The notes under the pieces: generated by a model | What the model was told of the DNA's origin: nothing | What the model saw: only the letters and a program-made list of their open reading frames with translations | Databases searched by the model: none | Source: Tautonia sp040717455 | GTDB lineage: Bacteria; Planctomycetota; Planctomycetia; Isosphaerales; Isosphaeraceae | DNA length: 64,000 nucleotides | Reading direction: 5' to 3' | Assembly: GCF_040717455.1 (NCBI RefSeq) | Contig: NZ_JBFEFH010000001.1 | Coordinates: forward strand, 434,001 to 498,000 | Made by a program: the position numbers and the translations under genes | Part shown: one piece after another, positions 34,038 to 43,443 of the stretch | How positions within the stretch are numbered: position 1 is the first letter of the stretch | Layout of the letters: every line of letters starts with the position of its first letter

Positions 34038-34486
34038 GATCCGCTTCCCCCGTCGTTTGCGTTCCGGGACACCACGCCAGGCCCCTCGGTCGAAGCGGAC
34101 CGGACCCCGCAGCGTCGAGTCTACGACGGGCCGATCGGTCGGCACCATGACTCTTTCGGGCAAGCGTCCCGGCACGGCCGGCCCCCGGGGCATCCGGCCC
34201 GGGAAAATTCTTCGGGGAGACCTTGGACGAGTTCTCCGGGCCGGTCTAGAATGGTGCCGTTGTGACGGAGGCGTCGGTTCATGATTCGCTTTGCTCAAGC
34301 AATCCCCGATTGAAGCTTCGGCGCCGAATGCTTCAGGCCAGCAGCCGGAGCCAAACGCCTCGCGCGGCGGGAAGGGCTTCGCGGGGCGATCGCCTCCGGA
34401 GCAGTCGATCGACGGGGGCTGCGGGTCATGCGACCCGTCTCGTCGATCGAGCACGATCGATCCTGACACGACGGGAGTTCACCGCG
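34038..34486. other. Divergent intergenic region before the repeat lipoprotein
   Basis: Between the MobA-like gene (minus) and the lipoprotein (plus). The left part has no gene. A sigma-70-type promoter for the lipoprotein at 34223-34252 is the main feature; the 230 bases after it form a long leader without a supported gene. Confidence 0.5.
34223..34252 (+). promoter_or_regulatory. Sigma-70-type promoter of the repeat lipoprotein
   Basis: TTGGAC (34223-34228) and TAGAAT (34247-34252; five of six) separated by 18 bases. It lies 235 bases before the ATG at 34487, giving a long leader. Confidence 0.5.
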
Positions 34487-34972
34487 ATGAGTCCTGCGCT
34501 GAAATCATGTGCCTGTGGGTTCGGGATGCTGGCCGCCGCCCTGCTGACGGCCGGGTGCGCCGGCGATCAGCCGGCCGATGTGACCGACGCCATGCCCGCG
34601 GCCGATGGGGCCGCCCCGGAGTCGATCTCCGAGAAGGCCGGCGAGATGATCGACTCGGCCATGGACACCGCCGGAGGCGCCGTCGACTCCGCCCGGCAGG
34701 CCACCGGAGAGGCGGTCGAGTCGGTCGGCCAATCCATCGAATCCTCGGCCGACGAGGTGGGCGAGGCCGCCGAAACCGCGACCACCAAGGTGGGCGAGGC
34801 CGCCAAGTCGGTCGGGCTCGAAGAAACCGGGCAGAAGATCGAGGACGCCGCCGGTGAGGTCGGCCAGACCGCGACCGGCGCGACCGATTCGACCGGAGAG
34901 GCGGTCAAGAACGCTGGCGCGGCCATCAAGGGCGAGGGCAAGCCGGAAGAACCGCCCAGCCCCGAGCGTTGA
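34487..34972 (+). CDS. Lipoprotein with amphipathic Ala/Glu repeats
   Basis: 161 aa from the ATG at 34487. The lipobox LTAGC puts the lipidated cysteine at residue 24. The mature part is built from short helical repeats of the type EKAGEMIDSAMDTAGG, SARQATGEAVESVGQ and DEVGEAAETATTKVG, rich in A, E, G, T and S without cysteines or aromatic residues, like LEA or YtxH-type surface proteins. It should be anchored in the outer or inner membrane. It is a single gene with a good terminator after it. The function is unknown. Confidence 0.75.
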   Translation: MSPALKSCACGFGMLAAALLTAGCAGDQPADVTDAMPAADGAAPESISEKAGEMIDSAMDTAGGAVDSARQATGEAVESVGQSIESSADEVGEAAETATTKVGEAAKSVGLEETGQKIEDAAGEVGQTATGATDSTGEAVKNAGAAIKGEGKPEEPPSPER

Positions 34973-35002
34973 TCCGGTCGCCGGATTCGCCGTACCCGGG
35001 AA

Positions 35003-35034
35003 CCTCGCCCTCCCGCTGCGAGGGCGGGGTTTCC
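35003..35034 (+). terminator. Intrinsic terminator after the lipoprotein gene
   Basis: A 9-bp GC-rich stem (35003-35011 with 35021-35029, one G-T pair) and a 9-base loop, followed by tttcctt. It lies 30 bases after the stop codon. Confidence 0.6.
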
Positions 35035-35191
35035 TTCGTGTACGCCTCGGACATTTCGTCATGAATCATTGACGTATGAACCCGGAAGGTTCGGCGAAGT
35101 TCCACCGGCATCGCCCGAAGGTCCTTGACATCGACCCGCCCCTCGGACACCCTCAGCTCAATCGACCCATCGCCGGACGGGAGTTGCCTCG

Positions 35192-36553
35192 ATGCTCATA
35201 ATCCTTGGTGGCGGCTCAAGGGACTGCGATGGAGTGACGCGCCGGAGCTTCCTCCAGGCCGGCGTGCTGGGGCTGGGAGGGCTCACCCTGGGCGACCTGC
35301 TCAGGGTGCGGGCCTCGGGGATGGCCTCCCCCGCCCCGGCCGATCGGAGCGTCATCCTCTTCTGGCTCAGCGGGGGGCCCGGGCACATGGAGACCTGGGA
35401 CCCGAAGCCCGAGGCCCCCGATGGTTTCCGCGGGCCGTTCGGCGCCATCTCCACACGCCTGCCCGGCGTCCAGTTCGGCGAGTTGATGCCCGAGAACGCC
35501 CGCCGGGCCGATCGGCTTGCCATCGTCCGCACCGTCAATCACGGGTCGGGCGACCACACCAAGGGCAATCACTGGATGCTCACCGGCTTCGAAGGCCCCG
35601 CCTTCAACGCCGCCGACAACAAGGTGCAACGCCGGCCTGCCATGGGATCGGCCGTGGCGCGACTGATCGGCGAGCGACGCCCCGGCATCCCCCCTTACGT
35701 CGCCGTGCCCCACCTGCGAGGCGGCACGGACAACTTCTTCCACTACGCGGCCTATCTCGGCGGCGGGGCCAATCCTTTCGTCGTCGAGTCGGATCCGAAC
35801 GATCCGAAGTTCCGGGTCAGGAACCTGCAACGCCCCGGCGAACTCTCGATGGCCCGGCTCGAGGACCGGCGGACGCTCCTCTCCACGCTCGACGCCCAGC
35901 GCCGCTGGGCCGAGCCGCTCCTGGGCGACCTCGACGACCACTACAGCCGGGCCTTCGACATGCTCGGCGGCAAGGCCGTGGCGGAGGCCTTCGACCTCGC
36001 CTCCGAGCCGGACGCCCTGCGCGACCGTTACGGCCGCCACACGTTCGGGCAGAGTGCCTTGATGGCCCGTCGGCTGGTCGAGGCCGGCGTCCCCTTCGTC
36101 ACCGTGAACTGCGTCCCGTGGGACCACCACGGGACCGGGAACCAGTTGAAGACCGAAGAGGGGGCCCGCCAGCTCATCCCGCCGCTCGATCGGGCCATCG
36201 GCACGCTCGTCGACGACCTGATCGACCGCGGCCGATACGACTCGACCCTGATCGTGGCCATGGGGGAATTCGGCCGCACGCCCCGCATGAACAGGGACGC
36301 CGGCCGCGATCACTGGGGTAAGACCTTCAGCGTCCTCTTCGGCTGCGGGTCGATGCGGATGGGGCAGGTCATCGGCCGGAGCAGTGCCCGGGGAGAGACG
36401 GTGGTCGACCGCCCGGTCAGCCCCCAGGACGTCTGCGCGACGATTTACCACCACCTCGGTATTGATTCGCGCCGGGTCTTCTTTGAAGATCGGACGCGAC
36501 GCCCGGTCCCGCTGATCGAAACCGGCGAGCCGATCCGAGAATTGATCGGCTGA
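35192..36553 (+). CDS. DUF1501 domain protein, Tat-exported
   Basis: 453 aa. A twin-arginine signal is visible (VTRRSFLQAGVLGLGG, about 15-30). DUF1501 features: LFWLSGGPGHMETWDPKP (about 56-73), HGSGDHTKGNHWML, and VAMGEFGRTPRMN toward the end, from the alkaline-phosphatase-like superfamily. DUF1501 proteins are abundant in planctomycetes and usually sit with DUF1549/DUF1553 proteins; this copy stands alone. The function is unknown, possibly sulfatase/phosphatase-like. The start at 35192 is the first ATG before the Tat motif. Confidence 0.92.
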   Translation: MLIILGGGSRDCDGVTRRSFLQAGVLGLGGLTLGDLLRVRASGMASPAPADRSVILFWLSGGPGHMETWDPKPEAPDGFRGPFGAISTRLPGVQFGELMPENARRADRLAIVRTVNHGSGDHTKGNHWMLTGFEGPAFNAADNKVQRRPAMGSAVARLIGERRPGIPPYVAVPHLRGGTDNFFHYAAYLGGGANPFVVESDPNDPKFRVRNLQRPGELSMARLEDRRTLLSTLDAQRRWAEPLLGDLDDHYSRAFDMLGGKAVAEAFDLASEPDALRDRYGRHTFGQSALMARRLVEAGVPFVTVNCVPWDHHGTGNQLKTEEGARQLIPPLDRAIGTLVDDLIDRGRYDSTLIVAMGEFGRTPRMNRDAGRDHWGKTFSVLFGCGSMRMGQVIGRSSARGETVVDRPVSPQDVCATIYHHLGIDSRRVFFEDRTRRPVPLIETGEPIRELIG

Positions 36554-36702
36554 CCGATCACCCATCCGGCCGACCGTCGCTCCGCCCGAGGACTCGCACG
36601 CGCGACGATCGTGCCGGGCCCCGTCCCGCCCTCGGGCGCCATCCGCGGACGACCGGCCGAGGCAGGACCGACCTCCGCCCGATCCAGGACCGATCTGCAC
36701 CC

Positions 36703-37899
36703 ATGAGCTCGCCCGCCCCCCCGCAACCGGCCTCGACCCGCCTGGCGTCGATCGACGCCTACCGGGGCCTCGTCATGTTCCTGATGATGGCCGAGGTGCT
36801 GCACTTCGCCGGCGTCGCCGCCGCCGTGCCCGGCAACCCGCTCTGGGAGTTCCTGGGGTATCATCAGTCTCATGTGGCGTGGGTCGGTTGCTCGCTCCAC
36901 GACCTGATCCAGCCGTCCTTCTCCTTCCTGGTCGGCGTCTCGCTGCCGTTCTCGCTGGCGAGCCGGAACGCGCACGGGCAGTCGCGCCGCCGGCTGTTCC
37001 TGCATGCCCTCTGGCGGGCCGCCGTCCTGGTCGCGCTGGGCATCTTCCTCAGGTCGATCGGCAAGCCGGGGACCAACTACACGTTCGAAGACACGTTGAC
37101 CCAGATCGGACTGGGCTATCCCTTCCTCTTCCTCCTCGGTTTGCGTCCGCAGCGCGATCGTTGGTTCGCGGTGGCCGTGCTGCTGGTGGCGACCTGGGTG
37201 GCGTTCGTCCTCTACCCGCTCCCCGGCTCGTCGTTCAACCTCGCCGACGTGGGGGTTTCGCCCGACTGGCCCCACCTGATGGACGGCCTGGCCGCCCACT
37301 GGAACAAGAACACGAACCTGGCCTGGGCCTTCGACCGCTGGTTCCTCAACCTGTTCCCCCGCGACGAGCCGTTCCTGTTCAACGGGGGAGGATACGCGAC
37401 GCTCAACTTCGTGCCGACCCTGGCGACCATGACGCTGGGCGTGATCGCCGGCGAGGTGCTCCGGGGCCCCCGATCGACCCGAGGCAAGGTCGGCTGGCTC
37501 CTCGCCGCCGGGCTCCTCGCCATGCTCGCCGGATGGGGGCTGGGCGAGCTGGGCATCTGCCCGGTGGTCAAGCGCATCTGGACACCGAGCTGGGTTCTGT
37601 TCAGCGGGGGCTGGTGCTTCCTCTTCCTGGGTGCGGCCTACGGCCTGATCGACGGCCTCGGCTGGAAGCGATGGGTCTTCCCCCTGGTCGTGATCGGCAT
37701 GAACTCGATCGCCGCGTATCTGATGAGCTGGCTCTTCGAGGGCTTCATCGGCAACGCCCTCACCCGCCACGTCGGGGCCGAGACCTTCCGCGCCCTCGGC
37801 GACCCTTACGAACGCCTCCTGCACGGGGCCGCCGTGCTGCTGGTGCTCTGGCTCCTGCTGTTCTGGATGTATCGACGAAAGCTGTTCCTGAAGATCTGA
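36703..37899 (+). CDS. DUF5009-type acyltransferase-like membrane protein
   Basis: 398 aa with about ten hydrophobic segments. The N-terminal RLASIDAYRGLVMFLMM motif and SFLVGVSLPFSLASR are typical of the heparan-alpha-glucosaminide N-acetyltransferase-like (DUF1624/DUF5009) family, which moves acetyl groups across membranes onto amino sugars. The family identity is good; donor and acceptor are unknown. It follows the DUF1501 gene by 149 bases. Confidence 0.85.
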   Translation: MSSPAPPQPASTRLASIDAYRGLVMFLMMAEVLHFAGVAAAVPGNPLWEFLGYHQSHVAWVGCSLHDLIQPSFSFLVGVSLPFSLASRNAHGQSRRRLFLHALWRAAVLVALGIFLRSIGKPGTNYTFEDTLTQIGLGYPFLFLLGLRPQRDRWFAVAVLLVATWVAFVLYPLPGSSFNLADVGVSPDWPHLMDGLAAHWNKNTNLAWAFDRWFLNLFPRDEPFLFNGGGYATLNFVPTLATMTLGVIAGEVLRGPRSTRGKVGWLLAAGLLAMLAGWGLGELGICPVVKRIWTPSWVLFSGGWCFLFLGAAYGLIDGLGWKRWVFPLVVIGMNSIAAYLMSWLFEGFIGNALTRHVGAETFRALGDPYERLLHGAAVLLVLWLLLFWMYRRKLFLKI

Positions 37900-38068
37900 C
37901 CGCATCGGAATCCGGCCCGTGCCCGTCTCCGGGGCGATGCCCCGAAACGAGGACGCGGGCGATCCCGCCCCGGGATTCGCCCGCGTCGACGATCGTCCGG
38001 CCTGGAAGGCACGCGGGGCGGTCCGACCCGGCCCGATCCGACCCGGGGCCGCCCCGCGACCCGATCAC

Positions 38069-39136
38069 TCACTCGTCGTCTGCGTCCGCGACCGGGCCGG
38101 CGATCTCACCATTCGAGATCGGGACGAACTTCTGGGCCCGCTCCCCGATGATGTCGCCGACGTACAGGTTTCCGTCGGCGTCGGCGGCGATGCAGTGGAC
38201 CCAGTTGCAGTCGCCCGGATGCTCGTGGCCGTCCTCGCCCTTGGGCACCGACCACTGCATGAGCAATCTGCCCTCGGTCGAGAACTTCATGAAGATCTGG
38301 TCCTTGGGCGGGCAGCCGAGGGTGACGTCTTCCACGCGCCAGGGCATGGGAGACGAGCCGCAGACCCAGATCTCGTCGTCGTCGGTCACCCAGAATCCCC
38401 AGGGGACGACGATGTTCGCCCAGGTGTCGAGCAGGGTCCCCTCCTGGTCGAAGATCTGGATCCGGACGTTGTTGCGATCGGCCACGTAGAGCCGGTCCTC
38501 CGAATCGATCGCGATCGCGTGCGCGATGCTGAACTGGCCCGGCTCGACGCCCAGCTCGCCCCACGACTTCACGAAGTTGCCGTCCTTGTCGAAGTGGACG
38601 ACCCGGCCGTTTCCGTAGCCGTCGGAGACGAAGTGGTCGCCGGCCTCGGTCACGACGATGTCCGTGGGCATGTTGAAGTGGGTCTCGTCGCACCCTTTCT
38701 CATTCGGGGTCCCGAGCGTCTTCAACAGTTCGCCCGAGGTCGAATACTGCTTCAGCGTATGATCGCCGACGTCGGCCACCCACAGGTGGCCTTCCGGATC
38801 GAACTTGAGGTGGTGGACCATCGAGTTCTCGCCCTCGCCGAAGGCCCGGACGAAGGTGCCGTCGGGCCTGAAGACCCGGATGGGAGGCTCGGCGCGGACG
38901 GCCACGTAGACATTCCCGTCGGGGCCGACGGCGATCCCGGGCACATGACCGCCCGGCATCCCCTCGGGAGTGCCCGGCCAGTCCGGGTCGACCTGATACC
39001 AGGTGGCGACGCTCACCCGGGGGTAGACCGCCGGGGGGCCCTGGTTCGGCGGGGGCGGCTTCTGGGCGGAGGAGACACTCGGCAACACCACCACGGCCAG
39101 CGAGGCGATCGCGGCGACAAATCGGCGTTCGGGCAT
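38069..39136 (-). CDS. Secreted NHL-repeat beta-propeller protein
   Basis: 355 aa with a signal peptide (about 1-24, ending SSAQ). NHL-type repeats appear throughout: GIAVGPDGNVYVAV, HLKFDPEGHLWVADVGD, AIAIDSEDRLYVADRNN and CIAADADGNLYVGD. This is the six-bladed propeller of peptidyl-alpha-hydroxyglycine lyase-like and NHL proteins. Catalytic residues of the lyase cannot be confirmed. It is the last gene of a PSD1-DUF1501-NHL unit, 52 bases after the DUF1501 gene. Confidence 0.88.
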   Translation of the reverse strand: MPERRFVAAIASLAVVVLPSVSSAQKPPPPNQGPPAVYPRVSVATWYQVDPDWPGTPEGMPGGHVPGIAVGPDGNVYVAVRAEPPIRVFRPDGTFVRAFGEGENSMVHHLKFDPEGHLWVADVGDHTLKQYSTSGELLKTLGTPNEKGCDETHFNMPTDIVVTEAGDHFVSDGYGNGRVVHFDKDGNFVKSWGELGVEPGQFSIAHAIAIDSEDRLYVADRNNVRIQIFDQEGTLLDTWANIVVPWGFWVTDDDEIWVCGSSPMPWRVEDVTLGCPPKDQIFMKFSTEGRLLMQWSVPKGEDGHEHPGDCNWVHCIAADADGNLYVGDIIGERAQKFVPISNGEIAGPVADADDE

Positions 39137-39188
39137 CAGGGTTCTCCGTCTTCCGGTCCGGGGAGAGGACGCGATCGAAGGTGCTCAC

Positions 39189-40652
39189 TCAGCTCAAGAT
39201 CTCGGTCAGGACTCGGGCATCTTCCACCCCGGTGAGCTTCATGTCGAGTCCCTGGAACTTGTGCGTGAAGCGTTCGTGATCGATCCCGAGCAGGTGAAGC
39301 ATGGTCGCGTGCAGGTCCCGCACATGCGTCGGCTGCTCGACGGCGTGATAGCCCAGCTCATCGGTCGCGCCGAAGGTCTGCCCGCCCCGGATGCCGCCGC
39401 CGGCGAGGAACATCGAGAACCCTTTGATGTGGTGATCGCGCCCTGCGTCCTGCCCCTTGCCCTGGAACATCGGGGTCCGGCCGAATTCTCCCCCCCAGAT
39501 CACCAGGGTGTCGTCGAGCATGCCGCGTTGCTTCAGGTCGGCGATCAGGGCGGCGGACGGCCCGTCGCAGAGTCGGCAACAGGTGTCCATGTATCGGACC
39601 AGGTCGCCGTGATGGTCCCAGCCGCGGTGATAAAGCTGGATGAACCGCACCCCCCGCTCCGCCAGACGCCGGGCCATCAGGCAGTTCGCGGCGAACGACC
39701 CGTCGGCCCCGCCCGTGCCGTAGGAGCGCAGGACGTGCTCCGGCTCGTCCCGGAAATCGGCCAGCTCGGGGATGCTCAACTGCATCCGGGACGCCAGCTC
39801 ATACTGCGCGATCCGGGTTTCCAGCTCCGGGTCGTGCCATCGCTCGTTCCCGAGCGTGTTCAGCTCGTTGACCGTGTCGATCAGGGCTCGCTGGCCTGCC
39901 CGGTCCACCCCCGGCGGGTTCTCCAGGTAATGGACCGGGCTTCCCACCGAATTGAACTGCACCCCCTGATGCTTCCCCGGCAGGAAGCCGCTGCCCCATT
40001 GCCGCGAGGAAATCGGCTGCGGATTCCGCCCGCCTTCGCTCGTCAGGACGACGAACCCCGGCAGGTCGTCCGCCTCGTTCCCCAGCCCATAAGTGACCCA
40101 CGACCCCATGCTCGGCCGACCCGAGATCGACGTGCCGGTGTTCATCACCGTGTGCGCCGGGTCGTGATTGATCTGGTCGGTGTACATGGATCGAACAATG
40201 CACAGGTCGTCGGCGATCTTCGCGATCTCCGGCAGGCACTCCGCGACCTCCAGGCCCGACTCCCCGTGCCTGCGGAAGCGGAATCGGGGGCCGAGGCACT
40301 TCAACTCCTGTCCCTGGAGCTGGGCGATCGGTTGCCCCGCCGTGAACGACTCGGGCATGGGCCGGCCGTCCATGCGGGCCAGCTCGGGCTTGAAGTCGAA
40401 CGTCTCCAGGTGGCTCGGCCCGCCGGCCATGTAGAGGAAGATGACCCGCTTCGCCCGGGGAGCAAAGTGCGGCAGCCGCGGCAGGCCCCCGAACCGATCG
40501 GCCCCGCCCGCCGTTCCTTCTCGATCCGATGCGACGGCCGGGTTCGCCCTGCCCAGCAGGGTCGCCAGCGCGGCCGATCCCAGACTCATCGAGCTTCGAC
40601 CGAGGAACGCGCGGCGCGAGCAACGCAGGCGGTGGGCTTCGATCGGATGCAT
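39189..40652 (-). CDS. DUF1501 domain protein, Tat-exported (PSD1 partner)
   Basis: 487 aa. Tat signal LRCSRRAFLGRSSMSLG (about 9-25); core RVIFLYMAGGPSHLETFDFK (about 69-88), MYTDQINHDPAHTVMNTGT and VIWGGEFGRTPMFQGKGQD, then a late HMLHLLGIDHERFTHKFQG. This is the DUF1501 type that is found beside PSD1/DUF1549/DUF1553 cytochrome-like proteins in planctomycetes. It lies 19 bases after that gene, so the two form an operon. The activity is unknown, though the fold is that of sulfatases and phosphatases. Confidence 0.94.
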   Translation of the reverse strand: MHPIEAHRLRCSRRAFLGRSSMSLGSAALATLLGRANPAVASDREGTAGGADRFGGLPRLPHFAPRAKRVIFLYMAGGPSHLETFDFKPELARMDGRPMPESFTAGQPIAQLQGQELKCLGPRFRFRRHGESGLEVAECLPEIAKIADDLCIVRSMYTDQINHDPAHTVMNTGTSISGRPSMGSWVTYGLGNEADDLPGFVVLTSEGGRNPQPISSRQWGSGFLPGKHQGVQFNSVGSPVHYLENPPGVDRAGQRALIDTVNELNTLGNERWHDPELETRIAQYELASRMQLSIPELADFRDEPEHVLRSYGTGGADGSFAANCLMARRLAERGVRFIQLYHRGWDHHGDLVRYMDTCCRLCDGPSAALIADLKQRGMLDDTLVIWGGEFGRTPMFQGKGQDAGRDHHIKGFSMFLAGGGIRGGQTFGATDELGYHAVEQPTHVRDLHATMLHLLGIDHERFTHKFQGLDMKLTGVEDARVLTEILS

Positions 40653-40671
40653 CGGGCAAGGTCTCCGGCAA

Positions 40672-43053
40672 TCAGAATCGGGTGATCGTCTCGTGCAGGT
40701 TCAAGAGAGCCCGACAGACGGCGGTCCAGGCCGCCAGCTCGACCCGGTCGATCGGCTCCGGCACCCCGGCCATCCCCGTCGAGCAGATGGCCGAGGCCGA
40801 GGCAGGGTCGCCTTCGTATCGGGCCCGAGAGGCATCCAGCAACCGTTGCAAGGCCGCCAGCTCCGACGCGTTCGGCTCGCGGATCAAGGCCGATCGCCAG
40901 GCGATTGCCAGGCGGTCGTGATCGCTACCCTCGCTCTCCTGCAAGACCCGGGCGGCGAGCACCCGAGCGGCCTCGACGAAGCTCGGATCGTTCAGCAGCG
41001 TCAGGGCGCCGATCGGCGTGTTGCTCGACGGCCTCCTGGTCGTGCATTCCTCCCGGGTCGGCGCGTCGAACGCCCGGAGCATCGGGTGGAGAAACTGGCG
41101 TTGCCAGTGGACGTACACCCCTCTTCGGTACTGTCCCAGGCCCGTGTCGGCCTGGTATTCCCGCTTCGGGAAGTTCAGATTGGCGTAGTAGCCTTTCGGT
41201 TGATACGGGCGAGCGCTGACGCCTCCCAGTTCCTCCACCAGCAAGCCGCTGATGGCCAGCGCCTGGTCCCGGATCACCTCCGCCGGGAGGCGGAACCGCG
41301 ACTGTCGGGCGAACAGGTCGTTGTTCGGGTCGGCCGTGAGGATGGCCGGATCGGGCACGGACGACTGCCGATAGGCCCGCGAGGTCACCATCAGGCGGAT
41401 CATGTGCTTCACGTCCCAGCCGCTCTCGACGAATTCGACGGCAAGCCAGTCGAGCAGCTCCGGATGGCTCGGCAGCTCCCCTTGCATCCCCGTGTCGTCG
41501 AGGGACCGGGACAGGCCCCGGCCGAAGACCTGATTCCAGAGCCGGTTGACGAAGACCCGGGCCGTCAGCGGATGATCGGGCTGCGTCAGCCAGCGCGCCA
41601 GGTCGAGCCGATTGGCGCGAGACGTTGAGGTTGATGTTGATGTCGAGCGTTCCAGATCCGGCAGGACCGCGGGGACTCCCGGTTCGACCACCGCTCCGGT
41701 CGTGTCCATCCAGTCTCCCCTCGCCAGCACTCGCGTCGCCCGGGGCTCGACCGACACGCTGACCATCATCCGCCGCGATCGCGAGGCGATGTCCTCTCGT
41801 CGCGATTCCAACCCCTCCAGCTCGTCGGGATCCCCCTCGGAGGCCTTCAGCGCCTCGATGGCCCGCTCGACCTCGCGCAAGGCGTGCCGGTCGATCGGGT
41901 CGAGGACGTCGATCTCGGGGGCCCTGACGGTCGGCGTGGCGTCCGGGCCGGGGTAGGCCCCGCGCTGGTCCAGGTCGGCGAAGAACGCCGCGAGCTGGTA
42001 GAACTCGCGCTGCGAGTACGGGTCGTACTTGTGGTCGTGGCACTCGGCGCACCCCATCGTGGCCCCGAGCCAGACGGTCGAGACGTTCCGGACCCGATCG
42101 GCCGCGTACTTGGCCAGATATTCGCCGTCCTGCGCCCCCCCCTCGTGCGTCGTTTGCAAGAGGCGGTTGTACCCCGAGGCGACCCGCTGGTCGATCGTCG
42201 CATCCGGCAGCAGATCCCCGGCGAGTTGCTCGCGAGTGAACCGATCGAACGGCATGTTCTCATTGAACGCCCTGATCACGTAATCGCGGTAGGGGGTGGC
42301 GTGGTGCTCCTGGTCGCCGTGGTATCCGACGGTGTCGGCGTATCGCACCAGGTCGAGCCAGAGGATCGCCATGCGTTCGCCGAACCGGGGAGACGCGAGC
42401 AATTCCCCCACGAATCGCTCGTAACCGCCGGCTCCCCCATCGCGAAGCAAGCGATCCAGGTCCGCTCGCCGGGGAGGCAGGCCGGTCAGATCGAGCGCGA
42501 GGCGGCGCCCCAGCGTCACGGGGTCGGCTTCCGGGGCGGGGGAGTGCCCCTCGGCCTCGATCCTCGCCAGGAGGAAGCGGTCGATCGGATTGGCGGGCCA
42601 GTCGGTCGCGTTCACGTCGGGGACCGGGGGCCGACTGAGCGGGACGAAGCTCCAATGGGGCTGGTCTTCCGCCCCCTCGGCGATCCATCGCCGCAGCAGG
42701 GCGATCTGATCGCCCGACAATTCCTTGCCCGAGTCCGGCGGCGGCATCCGATCCAGCTCGTCTTGCGACGTGATTCGGTACAGCAGCTCGCTCGCCTCGG
42801 GATCCTCGACGTCGATCACCCGATAGCCGCCCCGGTCGGCCCGGGCCTCCTCCAGCACGTCGAGCCGAAGGTCCCCGCGCCGATCCGACGGGTCGGGCCC
42901 GTGACAGAACAGGCAATTGTCCGAGAGGATCGGGCGAATATCCCGGTTGAACACGATGGGCCGCTCGTCTTCGGTCGCTCCGCGAGACGGGTTCCACCCG
43001 CTGTTGCCGAGCACGAAGCAGGCCACCAGAACGATCAGACTCGTACGAGGCAT
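40672..43053 (-). CDS. PSD1 planctomycete cytochrome C / DUF1549 / DUF1553 protein
   Basis: 793 aa from the ATG at 43053 (MPRTSLIVLVACFVLG). A signal peptide is followed by the heme-binding CLFCH at 47-51 (planctomycete cytochrome C domain), DUF1549 (about 125-330, with PIDRFLLARIEAEG) and DUF1553 (about 470-760, with LTARVFVNRLWNQVFGRGL). A second heme-like site CAECHDHKYDP lies in DUF1549. Together with DUF1501 these proteins are a hallmark of planctomycetes; their role is unknown and is thought to involve exported polymer metabolism. Confidence 0.95.
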   Translation of the reverse strand: MPRTSLIVLVACFVLGNSGWNPSRGATEDERPIVFNRDIRPILSDNCLFCHGPDPSDRRGDLRLDVLEEARADRGGYRVIDVEDPEASELLYRITSQDELDRMPPPDSGKELSGDQIALLRRWIAEGAEDQPHWSFVPLSRPPVPDVNATDWPANPIDRFLLARIEAEGHSPAPEADPVTLGRRLALDLTGLPPRRADLDRLLRDGGAGGYERFVGELLASPRFGERMAILWLDLVRYADTVGYHGDQEHHATPYRDYVIRAFNENMPFDRFTREQLAGDLLPDATIDQRVASGYNRLLQTTHEGGAQDGEYLAKYAADRVRNVSTVWLGATMGCAECHDHKYDPYSQREFYQLAAFFADLDQRGAYPGPDATPTVRAPEIDVLDPIDRHALREVERAIEALKASEGDPDELEGLESRREDIASRSRRMMVSVSVEPRATRVLARGDWMDTTGAVVEPGVPAVLPDLERSTSTSTSTSRANRLDLARWLTQPDHPLTARVFVNRLWNQVFGRGLSRSLDDTGMQGELPSHPELLDWLAVEFVESGWDVKHMIRLMVTSRAYRQSSVPDPAILTADPNNDLFARQSRFRLPAEVIRDQALAISGLLVEELGGVSARPYQPKGYYANLNFPKREYQADTGLGQYRRGVYVHWQRQFLHPMLRAFDAPTREECTTRRPSSNTPIGALTLLNDPSFVEAARVLAARVLQESEGSDHDRLAIAWRSALIREPNASELAALQRLLDASRARYEGDPASASAICSTGMAGVPEPIDRVELAAWTAVCRALLNLHETITRF

Positions 43054-43443
43054 TGGCGGGGCCTCGGTCAGCAGGGGGGAAGGATGAAGGAATACGGGCA
43101 CTCGTCGAGACGGGGTCCCGGGTGCCTTGCCGCAGGCGACGAAGCGCTTCGCGTTCGGAGCACTCGCGTCCTACCTCTTCAAGATCTTAATCCTCCCTCA
43201 CCTCCCTTCACAACCCAATCGCGTTCGTGCCCCGGGGTCCCGGGCACCCTCGCCCCGCCTGCCTTCCCGCGAGCCGACCCCTCCGCGGCTGGACCCTCCA
43301 TCGCTGACACCTTGACTCTCCCGGGTTTGGAGGCGATGATAGGATGACTCGTGGGGAACACGTTCCTCCCGGGTCCCCGGAACCGTCTTCCAGCGGTCCG
43401 AGATGACCTCCCGTTCCCTCGGCTTCAACGCACCGTCGCACGC
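43054..43443. other. Divergent intergenic region, PSD1 gene and tadA
   Basis: Contains no supported gene; the frame of tadA is open to 43351 but the extension is not conserved-looking. It includes a tadA promoter candidate (43312-43340). GC is lower near 43180-43215, where the promoter of the minus-strand PSD1 operon would be expected. Confidence 0.45.
43312..43340 (+). promoter_or_regulatory. Promoter candidate for tadA and tRNA-Ser
   Basis: TTGACT (43312-43317; five of six) and GATGAT (43335-43340; four of six) with a 17-base spacer. It would place the transcript start a few bases before 43351, which argues against the GTG at 43351 as start codon because there would be no room for a ribosome binding site. 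Confidence 0.45.

Noticed and set aside
36879..38489. Long plus-strand frame overlapping the acyltransferase gene and running past it
   Set aside because: Another frame of a GC-rich gene, with Arg/Pro/Gly-rich composition; the acyltransferase frame has the clear membrane-protein pattern.
43351..43443. Upstream GTG as tadA start
   Set aside because: The extra 31 residues lack family similarity and the candidate promoter would leave no leader for a ribosome binding site.
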